Positions 1 to 12,505 of a stretch of 64,000 nucleotides of DNA are shown here, in pieces. A model generated the notes under the pieces. That model made no database searches and was not told the origin of the DNA. It was given only the letters and a program-made list of their open reading frames with translations. Position numbers and translations under genes: made by a program. Positions within the stretch are counted from its first letter, which is position 1. Every line of letters starts with the position of its first letter. Source of the stretch: Dipteronia dyeriana (lineage: Eukaryota > Streptophyta > Magnoliopsida > Sapindales > Sapindaceae); assembly GCA_032871835.1 (NCBI GenBank), contig CM065299.1:95928652-95992651 (forward strand), given 5' to 3'.

Positions 1-1062
1 GGACCTGGTGGTTGTGAAGACTGGGCTTGATTGTTGTTCCTTCAACTAAAGTTTGGGTGATTTCTCCAACCAGGATTGTAGGTTTGTGAATATGGGTTGG
101 AATTTGGCTTGTTGAAAGTGTGCAAAACATTAGCTTGTTCATGAAGGCAATCTTTTATGACCGGTAAAGTTGGGCAACCATGAGTGAAATGATCATCAGA
201 ATCACATACATGGCATGCAATTTCTTGTACAGATTTTATGTGTTCACTCTTTTTAGTTTCTAAAGCTTCAACTTTCCTAGCTAGGGATGTGAATCTAGCT
301 TGAAGGTCATGATCTTCCCTAAGATTGTAAATGCCTCCACTAGATGGAGATGGTTGTGGTTTGCTCATGGACTCATAGGAACTAATTGTGTCCCAATTTT
401 GAGCACTTTCGGCGATATGGTCAATGTATTCAAGTGCTTCTTCAGGATTTTTATCATTGAACTCCCCATTACACATCATTTCAATGACTTGTCTACTTTG
501 GGGTGTGAGTCCCTCATAGAAATGTGACATTATCCTCCATGTTTCAAAAACCATGATGTGGACAGACATTTAACAATTCTTGGAACCTATCCCAACATTG
601 GTAAAGTGTTTCCCCAGGTTTTTGGGCAAATGAAGTGATTTGCCTCTTAAGAGAGTTTGTTCTATGAGGTGGAAAAAATTTCTTTAAGAACTGTTGTTGC
701 ATATCATTCCAAGTTTGGATTGATCCTGACCTAAGGTTTTGTAACCAAGTTTTAGCTTTATCTTTATCTTTTAAAGAAAAAGAGAAAAACTTAAGCTTGA
801 TTATATCCAGGCTAACATCTTGGCCAGTGCAAGTGTTACAGACTTCCTCAAACTCTGCATTTGGTGGGAAAGCTATGCATGAAGGTGCTCCAGTACGTGT
901 GGGATTCATGTAGTCTCTAAGAGTTCTAGGTGGATTTGGGTTAATGTGTTGGTCATGGTTAACATAAGGCGGATGGTTGCTGTGTTGAGACACGTTGTCA
1001 AGGTTGTCTAAAAGGTTCTCGGCTTGGTTTCCTACTAGATGTCTAAGTGGGTTTTCAGCCAT
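1..1062 (-). pseudogene. Ty3/gypsy retrotransposon gag, broken
   Basis: Gag polyprotein of an LTR retrotransposon, read from ATG at 1062 toward the window start. The N-terminal half has the typical retrotransposon-gag region (TWLQNLRSGSIQTWNDM, then FLKKFFPPHR and FAQKPGETLYQCWDRFQELL). A CCHC zinc knuckle (C-x2-C-x4-H-x4-C, CHVCDSDDHFTHGC) follows at about 180-225. The frame is broken twice. One extra base in the five-A run at 546-550 shifts the frame between GF and ETW. A TGA at 42-44 interrupts a frame that otherwise stays open to the window edge, where TGG would be expected. Pol lies outside the window. Family assignment comes from motif recognition. The copy is not functional. Confidence 0.85.
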
Positions 1063-1545
1063 GTTGTTAGTGAATGTGAATGATTGTGATCTTCTAATTA
1101 ATGAGGGGTCATGGAGATGAAATACACAAAAATAAATAAAATAAAATAAAAATTGATAAAAATAAAAATATGCAAAATTCTAGGGGTGTAAATGCAAATA
1201 TGCATAAGTGTTGGGGTAAAAGTGTAAATAATTATAAATATAAGGACTAAAGTGAAAATACGATAATTATAGGGACTGATATGCAAAAATGAAAAATAAA
1301 ATGACCTATATACAAATGCAAACTAGATCTAAGCTAGAATGCAAATAAAAGTTAGAAGACTAAAATGCAAAATTGTGATTAAAGATAACAAGTATTTTTT
1401 TATTTTATTAAATGGATGAAGTTTATGATTGAGATGAGTGATGCAAAATTAAATACAAAATAAGAACAAAGAAGATAGAAAAAAAATAGCAAAACTAAAA
1501 TAAAATTAAAAAAAATTACTTCTATAAAGAAAAGACGGACTTACC

Positions 1546-1563
1546 TCCCTGGCAGCGGCGCCA
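1546..1563 (-). other. Primer-binding site, tRNA-Asp type
   Basis: On the minus strand TGGCGCCGCTGCCAGGGA begins a few bases downstream of the LTR end. It resembles the complement of the tRNA-Asp 3' end used by Athila/Tat-type gypsy elements, with about two mismatches by recollection. It fixes the minus orientation of the element and the 3' end of its 5' LTR. Confidence 0.7.
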
Positions 1564-1831
1564 AAAACTTGACACGTCCTAAAGAAGTGTTCCTACTCTC
1601 AAGTATAAGAGTGTCAAAGTAATAAACTAACCGGTAAAACTAGGTCGAACCACAGGGAAGTTGTTCACTTGTCCTTGTAGAATTAATTATCTAGATTAAT
1701 TACTAAGCTTATTATAAAATGAAAATCAATTAAAATTAATACTGTGGCTAAGGGATCCACTGTTGGTAATTCGAATATGATCCAATTATTAATATTTAGT
1801 CCATATTAATGAGATGGTATTCCACTCCACT

Positions 1832-2029
1832 AATCACTCTCTAATAGATGTGGGTAAAAGTACTCATTGTGCCAGACAATATCTGTATGTCTACAGTGAG
1901 TCAAAATCTCCACAAAGATTAGAGAGGATAAACCACTCTCTGATAGATATGGGTAAAAGTACTCACTGTGCTAGACAATATCTGTCTATCTACAGTGAGT
2001 CAAAAACTCCACAAAGATCAGAGGGGAAA
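1832..2029. repeat. 99-bp tandem duplication in the LTR
   Basis: Two adjacent copies (1832-1930 and 1931-2029), each containing GGGTAAAAGTACTCA, AGACAATATCTGT and CTACAGTGAGTCAAAA. They differ at scattered positions. The duplication lies downstream of the TATA box, so it would be transcribed in the R-U5 leader. Confidence 0.85.
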
Positions 2030-2386
2030 AATCATAAAAATAATAAACTTACCAAAATTGGATCATATTTTTTATACCAATAGTATCACCTTTGGCCCCA
2101 GCTATATAAAATTAGCTAGACATAATTTAACTAGAAAATAGTTATTTTATTTAAACTGAGAATTTGAGAACAAAGGAGAGAGAATTTCACAAATCTAACA
2201 TCAGATTTGGATTCAAAACATGAAAATTAGGGGGGAGAGGCCCCCTATTTATACAAAATACGGATGAAAATTGACCATCAGATGAATTTAGAATGAAGCG
2301 TCCAGATTTCGCCACGTCATCAGTGAATAGTAATCCATCCATGAGTGAACAGTACACATCCGAGAGTGAACAGTAATGCATCGTGA

Positions 2387-2463
2387 GTGAACAGTGAAAG
2401 TCAATTGTGAACAGTGGAAGTCAACTGTAAACAGTGAAAGTCAATTGTGAACAGTGAATAGTC
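2387..2463. repeat. 20-bp U3 repeats (GTGAACAGT)
   Basis: Four units starting at 2387, 2407, 2427 and 2447 with the core GTGAACAGTGAAAGTCAATT. More degenerate GTGAACAGT copies continue leftward from about 2325. They sit about 140-210 bp upstream of the LTR TATA box, where retroelement enhancers often lie. A regulatory role is inference. Confidence 0.8.
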
Positions 2464-5400
2464 AAAATTACGAATATGCCCTTCGTGGTCTTCTTAAGGT
2501 TTTTTGATGTTCTAAACTTGAAAACGATGTTTGTTTTGCCATCTGACTTCTCCATGATTCTGAATTGATCGAATTACCTCTGAAATACAAAGAAAAATAC
2601 ATTGTTTACTACACAACACATTTATTTAAGCGAACAAACGAAATTATATCTAAATTGAGGAATTAATCATATTGGAAGTGTAAAATGATGATATTATCCC
2701 TTAGTAAACATATACTTTTCAATGTTAATCAACTCACACAATGGGCAATACATATAAACGGCTTTCTATTAATGAGATTAGTTTTTAGGTGTAAAAACTT
2801 GGTAATTTTCATTAATTATTAATCTAATTATTAAAGAATTTAATTAGTTAGATTAATAGGGTCCTTTAATTATATTAGGATTAATTCGATTAAGTCCCTA
2901 ATAAATGGACCTAATAATGTGTTTAGTTTTAATAGTTAAACATTGGTAACACATGTTAAATAATTCTAGCCTTAGTAAATTGTTACATAGATTAGAATTA
3001 TTACTAATAAATTAGATTTTTAAGAGTTAAAAATCATAATCATTTATTAGTTAATTAGAATTAGATTCTAATAAAGAAAGGTTAATATGCTAGACGACTA
3101 GATTGAAATTAGCTGTTTAATCTTTTAGAAATCTAGGTGCATTAACAACTATAGAAAACCCTAGTTATAAAATAGTGAGTGTGAGAGGGATATATGATAT
3201 TATATCCCGTAGTCTCCATCATTAGTTCAACACCGTGAGATTCGAATGGGCCTCATGACGGCTTTGCTTTCGTCCTCCCTAAGGAGGGTTTCCACTTTCC
3301 ATAAAGATCAATACCAATGTTGACTTCATAACGAATAGGATTTATGAGGGTATTTTGGGATTGATCGACCCTAAGAAGGCAATTCTCGAGTTGAGCTCAT
3401 GAGATCTAAAATGATGGGTTACACTTACAAGGTTTTGATTAAACTTGGTTAATTAAAAACCTGACTGAATAAACGATGGTTGAGTAATATTAGAATAAGA
3501 GTTATTCTGGTGTATCATTTGATTGAGAGTGTCTCGATCTAACATGCAAGAATTTGACCGACCCTAAGGCGACACTTGGTTGTGGTTTGTTAGATTATCG
3601 TGGCGCAATAACATGTTTTTAGGGTTGCTCTTGTTCATTAAACATGTTCATGCATCATGTTTAATTTTATACTAAACAATTCACACATGTTTGAATGTAT
3701 GTCTGAATGAATTTTTTATTTTATGTTTATCTCGGCTATGTCATCTGCACTCTTACACATACTTGCAAATGATAAATTAACCGGTGATAACTACACTAAA
3801 TGGAAAAACAATATCAATGTAATTTTGGTCACCAAGGACCTTAAGTTTGTGCTTACAGAGGAATGTCCTCCAGCGATTACTGCCCATGCCACACAAAGAG
3901 TTCGTGAGGCATACGAGAAATAGATCTCAACCGATGAGAAGGCTTGAACATATCTATTAGCTAGTATGAAAGATGTGCTTGTCATAAAGCATGAAGCAAT
4001 GACTTTCGCATTCGAAATAATGTAGTCATTACAGGCTATGTTTGGGCAGCCATCTAAGCAAAAACGGTACAAAGTTGTTCGTTCCGCTATGCTCGCTCGT
4101 ATGAAGAAGGGTACATCAGTTCAGGAATATGTCCTGAGCATGATGGTCTACTTCAACACGGTAGAAATCAATAGTGGGACCATTGATGAACCTAGTCAAA
4201 TGAGCATCATATTGACGACTCTTCCGAAGAGTTTCGATCAATTCAAGAGCAACTCTAGGATAAACAAGCTTAGGTTCAGTCTCACACAATTGCTCAATAA
4301 GCTCACTACCTTTAAGTCCTTGACTAAGGACAACAAGAGCAAGACCAATGAGGCAAATGTTGTCGAACCATCTTTCTTCTATAATAATAAGAGAAAAAGG
4401 TTTGCTGGGAAGGTAAAGGGTAAGTCCAAACCCAAGAAAGCCCAGAGCAAAAAGAAGGACGCCTCCACCGACCAGGGTAAGGGAAAATGTTTCCATTGCG
4501 ACAAGGTCGGGCACTGGAAGAGGAACTGTCCTCAGTATCTGGAGGAGGTAGCCAAGAAGAAGAAAACGAAAGGTAAATATGATTTACCTGTTCTTGATTC
4601 GTGTTTAGTGGACGATGATTCTTTACCCTGGATAGTTGATTCAGGGGTCACTAACCATGTTTGTTCTTCTTTGCAGTTGACTGATTCTTAGACACAGCTG
4701 AATAAGGGAGTATTCTTTATGCGTGTGGGGTTGGGGGATGTTGTGTCGGCACAAACAATGGGCTTAATTAGATTACATTTTTTGTAATAAATTTATTTTG
4801 TTGAACAATGTATTTTACATTCCAGGATTTACACAGAATTTAATTTCCGTTTGTAAGTTGTTAGAACAATTATATTTTATTTCTTTTGATAATAAATCAA
4901 TTATTATTACAAAGAATTGTCTGAATATTTGTTCATGAATTAATGAAAACAATTTATATGTGTTAAGACCGTTAATACATACAACACTGCTCAACACCGA
5001 AATGTTTAAGGTTGAAAAACCAAAAACTAAACGACATAAGATTTCTCCAGAAAACGAAATGTATCTCTGACATCTAAGGCTTGGTCATATTAACCTTGAC
5101 CGGATAGATAGATAAGTAAAAAGCAAACATTTAAGTTAGTTAAAGGTTGACACATTACATGTCTGTAAATCTTGTTTGGAATGTAAGATGACTAAGAGAC
5201 CTTTTACTGGAAAAGGGCTTAAAGCTAAAGAACCGCTAGAGCTTATATATACAGACGTCTGCGGAACGATGAATGTTAAAGCTATGGGTGGTTATGAGTA
5301 TTATATCACCTTCATAGATGACTACTCAATATACGGATACGTCTACCTAATGCAACGGGAGACAGAAATATTTGAAAAGTTCAAAGAATTCCGAGCTGAA

Positions 5401-7381
5401 GTTGAGAATCAGTTAGGAAAAACTATTAAGAATCTACGATCGGATCGTGGAGGTGAACACATTTACCAAGAGTTTGAAGATTTCATGGTCGTGTATGGGG
5501 ATAATTTTCCAACTCACAGCTCCTGGTACACCTCAGCTGAATGGTGTTGCGGAGATGATAAATAGAACCCTAATGGAAATTATGAGATCTATAATTAGTT
5601 TCTCATCATTACCAAATTCCTTTTAGGGATATGCGTTACAAACAGCGATATACATTTTGAATGTAGTGTCATCCAAATCTATTCTTAAGACTCCCATAGA
5701 GTTGTAAAATGATCGTAAAGTTAGTTTACGATATTTCGGCATATGAGGGTGTCCGTCACACGTGTTGAAGAACAGAAGTAGAAAGTTAAACCACAAGTCT
5801 GTGGTTTGCTTGTTTGTAGGATACTCTAAGGAGATCAGAGGTGGATACTTTTATAGTCTTGAAGATAACAAAGTATTTGTATCGACAAATACAATGTTTC
5901 TTGAGGATAGCTATATCAGTGACCATAAACATCGTTCTAAGATTATATTGAATGAGTTGGATCCTGGTGATACCAGTACTCAGTCAACAAGAGTTGTTGA
6001 TCCATTAACATTTGAGAGTCAGATGATTCCTACTCAGGATACACTACCACCTAGACGTAGTGAGAGGGTTGTAAGATAACCTGAACGCTATTTTGGTGTA
6101 AGTGAGGGACAGGATGTTGTCTCTACTGATAGTGTGGATGATCCATTAACATTTAAGAATGCAATGAAAGATTCTGACAAAGAGGAATGACTTAAAGTCA
6201 TGGATCTCGAGATGGAGTCCATGTACTCTAACTTAGTCTACAAGAGAAAGATATGAGTAGATGGGAAGGTAGAGACCTTCAAGGTAGTGCTAGCAGTCAA
6301 GGGTTATACCCAGAATAAGGGGGTCGATTATGAAAAGGCCTTCTCGCCAGTAGCCATGTTTAAGTCTATTAGGATTCTCTTATCCATTACTACCTATTTC
6401 GTTTATAAAATTTGGCAGATAGACGTCAAGACTGCATTCTTAAATGGCAATCTTAACGAGAGCATCTATATGATGCAATCAGAGGGATTCGTATCTCCAG
6501 ATCAAGAGCAAAATGTTTGCAAGCTGTAAAGGTCCATCTATGGAATTATATAAGCATCTAGATCTTGGAATATTAGATTTGATGATGTGATCAAAACATA
6601 TGGCTTCGTGCAGAATGTCGATGAGCCTTGTGTCTATAAACATATCATTGACAAAAAGGTAGTTTATTGGTTCTATACATAGATGACATCCTATTCATTA
6701 GAAATGATGTGAGAGTGTTATTTGATGTAAATGGCTGACTGGCTAGCCAATTCCAAATGAAAGATTTGGGAGAGAAGAGTTATATTCTAGGGATCCAACT
6801 TATAAGGGATCGTAAGAACAAACTTATAACACTGTCTCAAGCATCGTATATCGATAAAATTCTTGTACGATTTTAGAGACAGAACTCCAAGAAAGGTAAT
6901 TTACCTTCCATGCATGGAGTTCACTTGTCTAAGGAAAAGTGTCCTAAGACCCCTCAAGAAGTTGAGGATATAAGACATGTACCCTATACATCAGCAATAT
7001 GTAGTCTCATGTATGCTATATTGTGCACGAGACAAGACATCTGCTATACATTGAGAGTAGTCAGTAGGTACTAATCCAACCCAGGATAAGACCATTGGGT
7101 TACTGTTAAGACCATTCTCAAGTATCTTCGACGAACAATAAACTATATGCTAGTGTATCCCGGACAGGATTTGATCCCGTTAGGATACACAGATTCTGAT
7201 TTTCAGTCAGACAGGGATTATAGAAAATCCACGTCTGGATCAATATTTACCCTATATGGTGGAGCAATTGTGTGGAGAAGTATAAAGCAATCTCGCATTG
7301 TTAACTCCACCATGGAAACCGAATATGTAACCTCTTGTGAAGCTGCTAAAGAGACTATTTGGCTCCGCAAGGTCTTAGGTG

Positions 7382-10069
7382 TGTTGGAACCCCGTTCACC
7401 GATCACACAACGAAAGTAAGGTTTTAAATTTTTTATACAAATCATAATTTGAAACCAGTGAACTTGGGATTGTAATTATTTTTGGAACTCATACATATAA
7501 TATGTATACACAGGAAATTGTAATCAATATAATCAGAAGAAGAAAATCTTACCAATGTTTGGAGGCCCCTTCACTTTACGATGTGATCCTGTCTGAATCA
7601 TTTGATCTTCCTCGCTATCTCCCGGGACTGGTAACTATGTGTGGGCGCGTCACGGTCTCAAGAACTTAAATGAAGGATGTAAAGAGAATTGAAGAAACTC
7701 TTTCTTTTATGTTTACAAAACTAGAACAATTCTAGTATATAAAATATTACCAATATTTTTTCTTTCTTTTTGTTTGCATTACACGGTGCACGAACATATA
7801 CTTGATATTTCTCTCTTTTATTCAAACGCACACCAACACATGAAATATGCACAATCTTCTCAATTGATTCACGCACACTAACACTGATATGTTAGCCGTT
7901 TGTTTTTATGTACTCAACCCAAATTTGCATCTCATGCCAATTTCCTTATGTTGCACTGATATGTGTTTCTTTTTATTGATCCACGCACAACCCCCGTTTC
8001 TATCCTGTACAAACTCATATACATTGGTTTTATCTTCTTTTAAATAGTTAAAACATATATATATATATATATATATATATCGATAAAACTAATTAATTTA
8101 AATCTTTTAAGATATCTTATATCTTTAAAGATACGAATCAATTTTGTTTGAATTCAAACTCTTTAAATTCAAAATTAAATATCTAATTTAATAAAAATAA
8201 AATAATCAAATTATCTTATCTTCAAAAATTAAATATCAATCAACACCCTCCAACTAATGATTAATTACACAATTAAATAATCTAATTATTTAATTAACAT
8301 AATCATTAACATTCATTAATTAAACAATCTCATTAATTAAACAATCTCATTATTCAATTAATTCCCGAATAGATACGTGTCACTTTCGTAACACAATTAA
8401 TTGGACAATCCAATCAATTAACTGTGACTCTTGTTACCTAAATTGATCAGGCTAATAAGGAGACCTAATGAACCCACAGTATTTTGAGTTCTAATAATCT
8501 TCGGAATCATTAATTAAACTCTTTAATTAATATTCCTTGATTATTAGCTCTGGTGTTATTCCACTAAAAACTCGAAACTGCACTCTCTCAACTGCAGACG
8601 CTTTTACACAAGCCGTTACAACTCGGTGTTCATCGATATAGCTATTGCACATGGTGTGATCCTCCACAGTAGTTCATAACTAGAGTGGGGTCATAATTTC
8701 CATTATACCCTTCTAATTACATATATCCTTTAAGTACCAGTGATTCTTTAATGAACAATAAATCATATTTCCTTACGAAATTAGGAGAGCGATCATATTG
8801 TTCAAGCCTCGAATCAGCCGTTAAGGAAACTATCATCTACTTATCACAATAAGGAGTGGATTCCACTATTATGTACAAATCTTCCTATCCATAAGCCAAA
8901 CCACAATCCCAACATACGAAGTATATTGATCAAGAACTGCATCTGATCTCACTCATGGTATATCAAAGACCGTGATATAACCTGAAGGAGTCGATAAGAC
9001 ACTCAGGATTAAGATCACCCACATATAGTCATCATTAGTTGATATATATGAATCTCATCGGTAGACGGATCCTGGTGAGAGATTCATATAGATCATGGCT
9101 CAGTCATATATGATCACATCATACAAGGTGTCTCCATTCCCATATCTCATATGAATGATTCAGGATAGAATCACCGTATATTACGGAATGGACCGCAGCT
9201 AGGGGTGGGTAAAAAACCAATGAACCGAACCGATCCAGTGGATCAAACCGGTCCAATTGGTTTTTTACCGGTTTTGATTGGGTGATCGGTTCGGTTCGGT
9301 TCTAATTTTAAAAAAACCGGTTGGATCGGTTTTTATCCTATTTAGTTCCAAAAACAGGATAACCGAACCGGTACCCGACTATAAATTAAAAAAAAAAACT
9401 AATTCTAACTTCCACTCTTCACTCTTCACTCTTCAATTATTAGGTATGTTTTATTGGATTTTAAAATGTGATTTGACTTTGTTTGGTATTGACTATTGTA
9501 TTAGCTATCAACAAAAAATTTGGATTTGTATTGGATTTTGAAGTTTTTTAATATGTTTTTATTGTGATGTAAATAAATTTGGCCCAATAGGTTCAAAAAA
9601 ATAAACTAAATATGTAATAAATGAAATTTAAAATTTTGGCCCATCAGACCCAAAACCAAAAAAACCGAATCGAACCGAATCGGTCCAATTCGGTTGGTTT
9701 TTTATCGGTTGACAAATGTCAATTTGATTGGATCGGATCACTTTTTTAAAAACCGAATTTTATCGGTTCTATGAAAAATTGAATCGGACCAATCAACGCT
9801 CACCCCTAACCGCAGCTATAGATTAACCACAAATAAAGTACCTAGCTTTATTTGCTATCTACAGACTCTTTAGATTGCACGTTTCTTACTATATCCCTCT
9901 GTATATGATACTCATATACACAGTTCGAGATTACATCCGACAATCTTGGATATTAAATATATGCACAAGTTATAAAATAAACAACACAACAATAATGAAT
10001 TGAACTTTTCCTTTTATTTATTTCATAAATCTATTTACAAATTACATCTTTAGGGTATAAACCTCAACA
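7382..10069 (-). mobile_element. Reverse-oriented solo LTR inside copia RNase H
   Basis: It begins TGTTGGAACC and ends CTCAACA, so it has TG...CA ends. Read in reverse it matches the 3' LTR at 10372-12189 along its length, with many substitutions and small indels. Flanks are AGGTG (7377-7381) and TGGTG (10070-10074), a 5-bp target duplication with one mismatch. Removing the insert and one flank restores the RNase H reading LGDLEIV. No internal retroelement sequence accompanies it, so it fits a solo LTR left by recombination. It contains an (AT)n run at about 8054-8080 and the hAT miniature element at 9200-9808. Confidence 0.85.
9200..9808. mobile_element. hAT miniature element in the solo LTR
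   Basis: A 609-bp element with ends TAGGGGTG...CACCCCTA, flanked by a perfect 8-bp duplication ACCGCAGC at 9192-9199 and 9809-9816. The related LTR at 10.6 kb preserves an empty site (GGACCGCAACTATAG on the complementary strand). TAG-type ends and an 8-bp duplication are hAT hallmarks. The subterminal regions are crowded with AACCG/CGGTT words on both strands. No transposase reading frame is present. Confidence 0.88.
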
Positions 10070-10371
10070 TGGTGATCTAGAAATTGTTCCAAATATGGAT
10101 AAGCTCATTACACTTTATTATGATAATAGTGGTGTTGTGGCTAATTCCAAAGAACCAAGAAACCACAAGAGAGGGAAGCATGTAGAGAGAGAAAGTACCA
10201 TCTCATTAGAGAGATAGTGTAGAGAAGAGATGTGATCGTTACCAAGATATCCTCACAGGACAATCATGCTAATCCATTTACAAATACCTTACCAACTAAA
10301 GTGTTTGCGGGTCACCTAGAGGTTCTAGGGTTACAAGACATGTCTCTCATGTGTTAGTGCATGTGGGAGAT

Positions 10372-12189
10372 TGTTGGGGTTTAAGCCCTAAAGCTTGTAA
10401 TTTGTAAATGGAATGTTAACATAAATAAAATAATAGTTTAATTCATTCTTCTTATGTCATATATTGTGTATAACTTGTGCATTAAACATCCAAGATTACC
10501 GGATGTAATCTCAAATTGTGTATATGAATGTTATATACAGATGGATACAGTAAGAGACGTGCAATCTAAAGAGTCCATAAACAGCAAATAAAGCTAGGTA
10601 CTTTATTTATGGTTAATCTATAGTTGCGGTCCATTCCATAATGTACGGTGATTCTATCCCGGATCATTCATATGGAGATATGAGAATGTAGACACCTTCT
10701 ATGATGTGATCGTATAGGACTGAGTCATGATCTATATGAATCTCTTACTAAAATCCGTTTAACGATGAGATTCATATATATCAACTAATGATGGCTATGT
10801 GTGGGTGATCTTAATCCTAAGTATCTTATCGACTCCTTTAGGTTAGATCGTAATCTTTGATGTACCATGGGTAAGGTCGGAGTTGCATTCCCGATCAATA
10901 TGTTCCATATGTTGAGATTGCGGTTTGGCTTATGGCTGGAAAAGTTTGTACACAATAGTGGAATCCACTCATTGTGAGAAGTAGATGGTAGCTCTCTTAA
11001 GGGTTGATTCGGGGCTTGAACAATATAAGCGCTCTCCTAATTCCGTGAGGAATGTATGATTTATTGTTCATTAGAGAATCAATGGTACTTAATGGAAATA
11101 TATAATTAGGAGGTATAATGGACATTATGACCTAGCTCTAATTATGAACTACTTGTGGATGATTATACCATATGTAATAGCTATATCGATGAACACCGAA
11201 AGTTATTGGTTTGTGTAAAAATATCTACAGTTGAGAGGGTGCAGCTTCGGGTTTTTAATGGAATAACACCGGAGTTAATAATCATGAAATATTAATTAAA
11301 GAGTTTAATTAATTATTTCTATGGATTATTGGAGCTCAAAATACTATGGGTCCATAAGGTTTGCTTGCTAGCCCGATCGTTGAAGTAACAAGGGTCACGG
11401 TTAATTAATTGGATTATCCAATTAATTGTGTTACAAACGTGATACATATTTATTCGGAAATTAATTGAATATTAAGATTATTTAATTAATGAATAATGAT
11501 GATTAAATAAATTAAATAATAAGATTATTTAAATATGTTATTAATCACTAAATAGATTGTGTTAGTTGATATTTGATTTTGAATAAAATAAGATAATATG
11601 ATTATTTTATTTTATTAAATTAAATATTTAAATTTGAATTTAAAGAGTTAAAATTCAAATAAAAAACTATTAATTAATATCTTTAAAGATATCGGATATC
11701 TTAAAAGATTTAATTTAAATAATTTAATTACAATATATATGTGATATATATTTTTGGAAACAAATATCACAATATAAGATACGATCAAAAGAGAGTTTTG
11801 GGCGTTCAGAGAAAAGAAAAAAAAAAGTTTTAACCTAGAAGAGTTCTAGGAATTCGGCCAAGGAAGAAAAAAAATTATTCTTCTTCTCTCTGTGTACTCC
11901 TGTTGTTCATGAGTAAAGCGACGCGTCCACACGTCGTTACCAATTCTGGGAGATAACCAGGAAGATCAAGTGGTTGAAAGCAGGAAGCAGAACGTAAAGA
12001 GAATGAGCCACCAACGAAGGTATGAAGAAATAAGTTTATTCTCTTCTCTTTTACAATCGATTTAGATTTTTTATTAAACTTTTCCGAAAAATGGATCCTA
12101 GGGTTTACTGGTCGCAGTATTTCTTTGAAATAATTTTTTAAAAAAAAGTTTCTTTCGCTGCACGATCAGTAAATCGAGACCCTACAACA
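10372..12189 (+). mobile_element. 3' LTR of the copia element
   Basis: It starts TGTTGGGG immediately after the polypurine tract and ends CCTACAACA at 12189, 1818 bp in all. It pairs in inverted orientation with the solo LTR at 7382-10069. Only 302 bp separate the two arms. Confidence 0.82.
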
Positions 12190-12505
12190 TGTACACCACC
12201 TTGGCTTGTCACTGGAAGCATACAACATCCAATCCGTCGGACATGTGTATGAAAGTGCATCGAATTCACATGTCAATGGTGCATCCTCAGACGGTTGGAA
12301 TTTCTTCCATTCTGCACACAACTTTGCCTAAAACAAGTAGGTGCCCAAAATAGGTCTTCCGTGACTATTCTAATTCTCTAACTTTTCGAAGAACCTTTAC
12401 AATATCCGGGAGACCATTCAAATTGCAATATAAGTTGGTGGTAGATTTTTTAATCCTTGAATTTCTCAGTTTAATGAGGAAATCCTCATAATTGATATTG
12501 TCCAT
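12190..12505 (-). pseudogene. Unrecognised exon-like coding remnant
   Basis: Two open stretches on the minus strand. The first starts at ATG 12505 and reads 46 codons (MDNINYEDFLIKLRNSRIKK...) to a stop at 12365. The second follows a plausible acceptor (TTTTAG) and is open from 12327 to 12190 for 46 codons (AKLCAEWKKF ... DKPRWCT). It runs straight into the copia LTR boundary at 12189. Composition is more codon-like than the flanks. I do not recognise a family. It may be a host gene fragment interrupted by the LTR, or chance. Confidence 0.3.

Larger units (their letters stand above)
1570..2700 (-). mobile_element. 5' LTR of the gypsy element
   Basis: The LTR starts (in + coordinates) at TGACACGTCC, just outside the primer-binding site. 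A TATA box (TATAAATAG, minus strand, 2245-2253) places U3 above about 2254 and R-U5 below. U3 holds the 20-bp GTGAACAGT repeats, and R-U5 holds a 99-bp duplication. The motif GGTCGAACCACAGGGA near 1652-1667 is shared in style with the LTR-like sequence at 63.2 kb. The outer end is not resolved. It lies somewhere near 2700-2760, where the sequence turns uniformly AT-rich. Confidence 0.6.
3738..10357 (+). pseudogene. copia gag-pol polyprotein, many breaks
   Basis: Start ATG at 3738 (MSSALLHILANDKLTGDNYTKWK, a gag N-terminus). The gag frame continues to 4691 with internal stops at 3921, about 3945 and 4023. It shows a zinc knuckle (CFHCDKVGHWKRNC, about 4489-4530) and the protease motif WIVDSGVTNHVC (about 4630). 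Next come a pre-integrase HLRLGH motif (about 5072), an integrase core with IYTDVCG and FIDDYS (5245-5330), a one-base insertion in the G run near 5496-5499, and the TPQLNGVAEM integrase end. RT has WQIDVKTAFLNG (about 6415), and the YVDD box survives as YIDD near 6675 in another frame. RNase H has YTDSDFQSD (7192) and TMETEY (7311), then is split at 7381. It resumes at 10070 (LYYDNSGVV) with a two-base GA slip near 10190. It is non-functional. Confidence 0.85.
2760..12189 (+). mobile_element. Ty1/copia retrotransposon, decayed and nested
   Basis: The body of a copia-type element: gag at 3738, protease, integrase, reverse transcriptase and RNase H in that order, a polypurine tract GTGGGAGA at 10363-10370, and a 3' LTR at 10372-12189. 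A reverse LTR of the same family splits the RNase H region at 7382-10069. I could not find a 5' LTR matching the 3' LTR. The AT-rich segment at 2760-3720 has the look of LTR or leader sequence of another copia family, so the left boundary is approximate and the element may be truncated or chimeric. Confidence 0.75.

Noticed and set aside
2760..3700. Matching 5' LTR for the copia element
   Set aside because: Composition is LTR-like, but I could not align it with the 3' LTR at 10372-12189, and there is no TG...CA pair or clear primer site.
12190..12505. F-box/FBD-type gene
   Set aside because: A faint resemblance was considered, but no diagnostic motif could be confirmed, so it is left unnamed.
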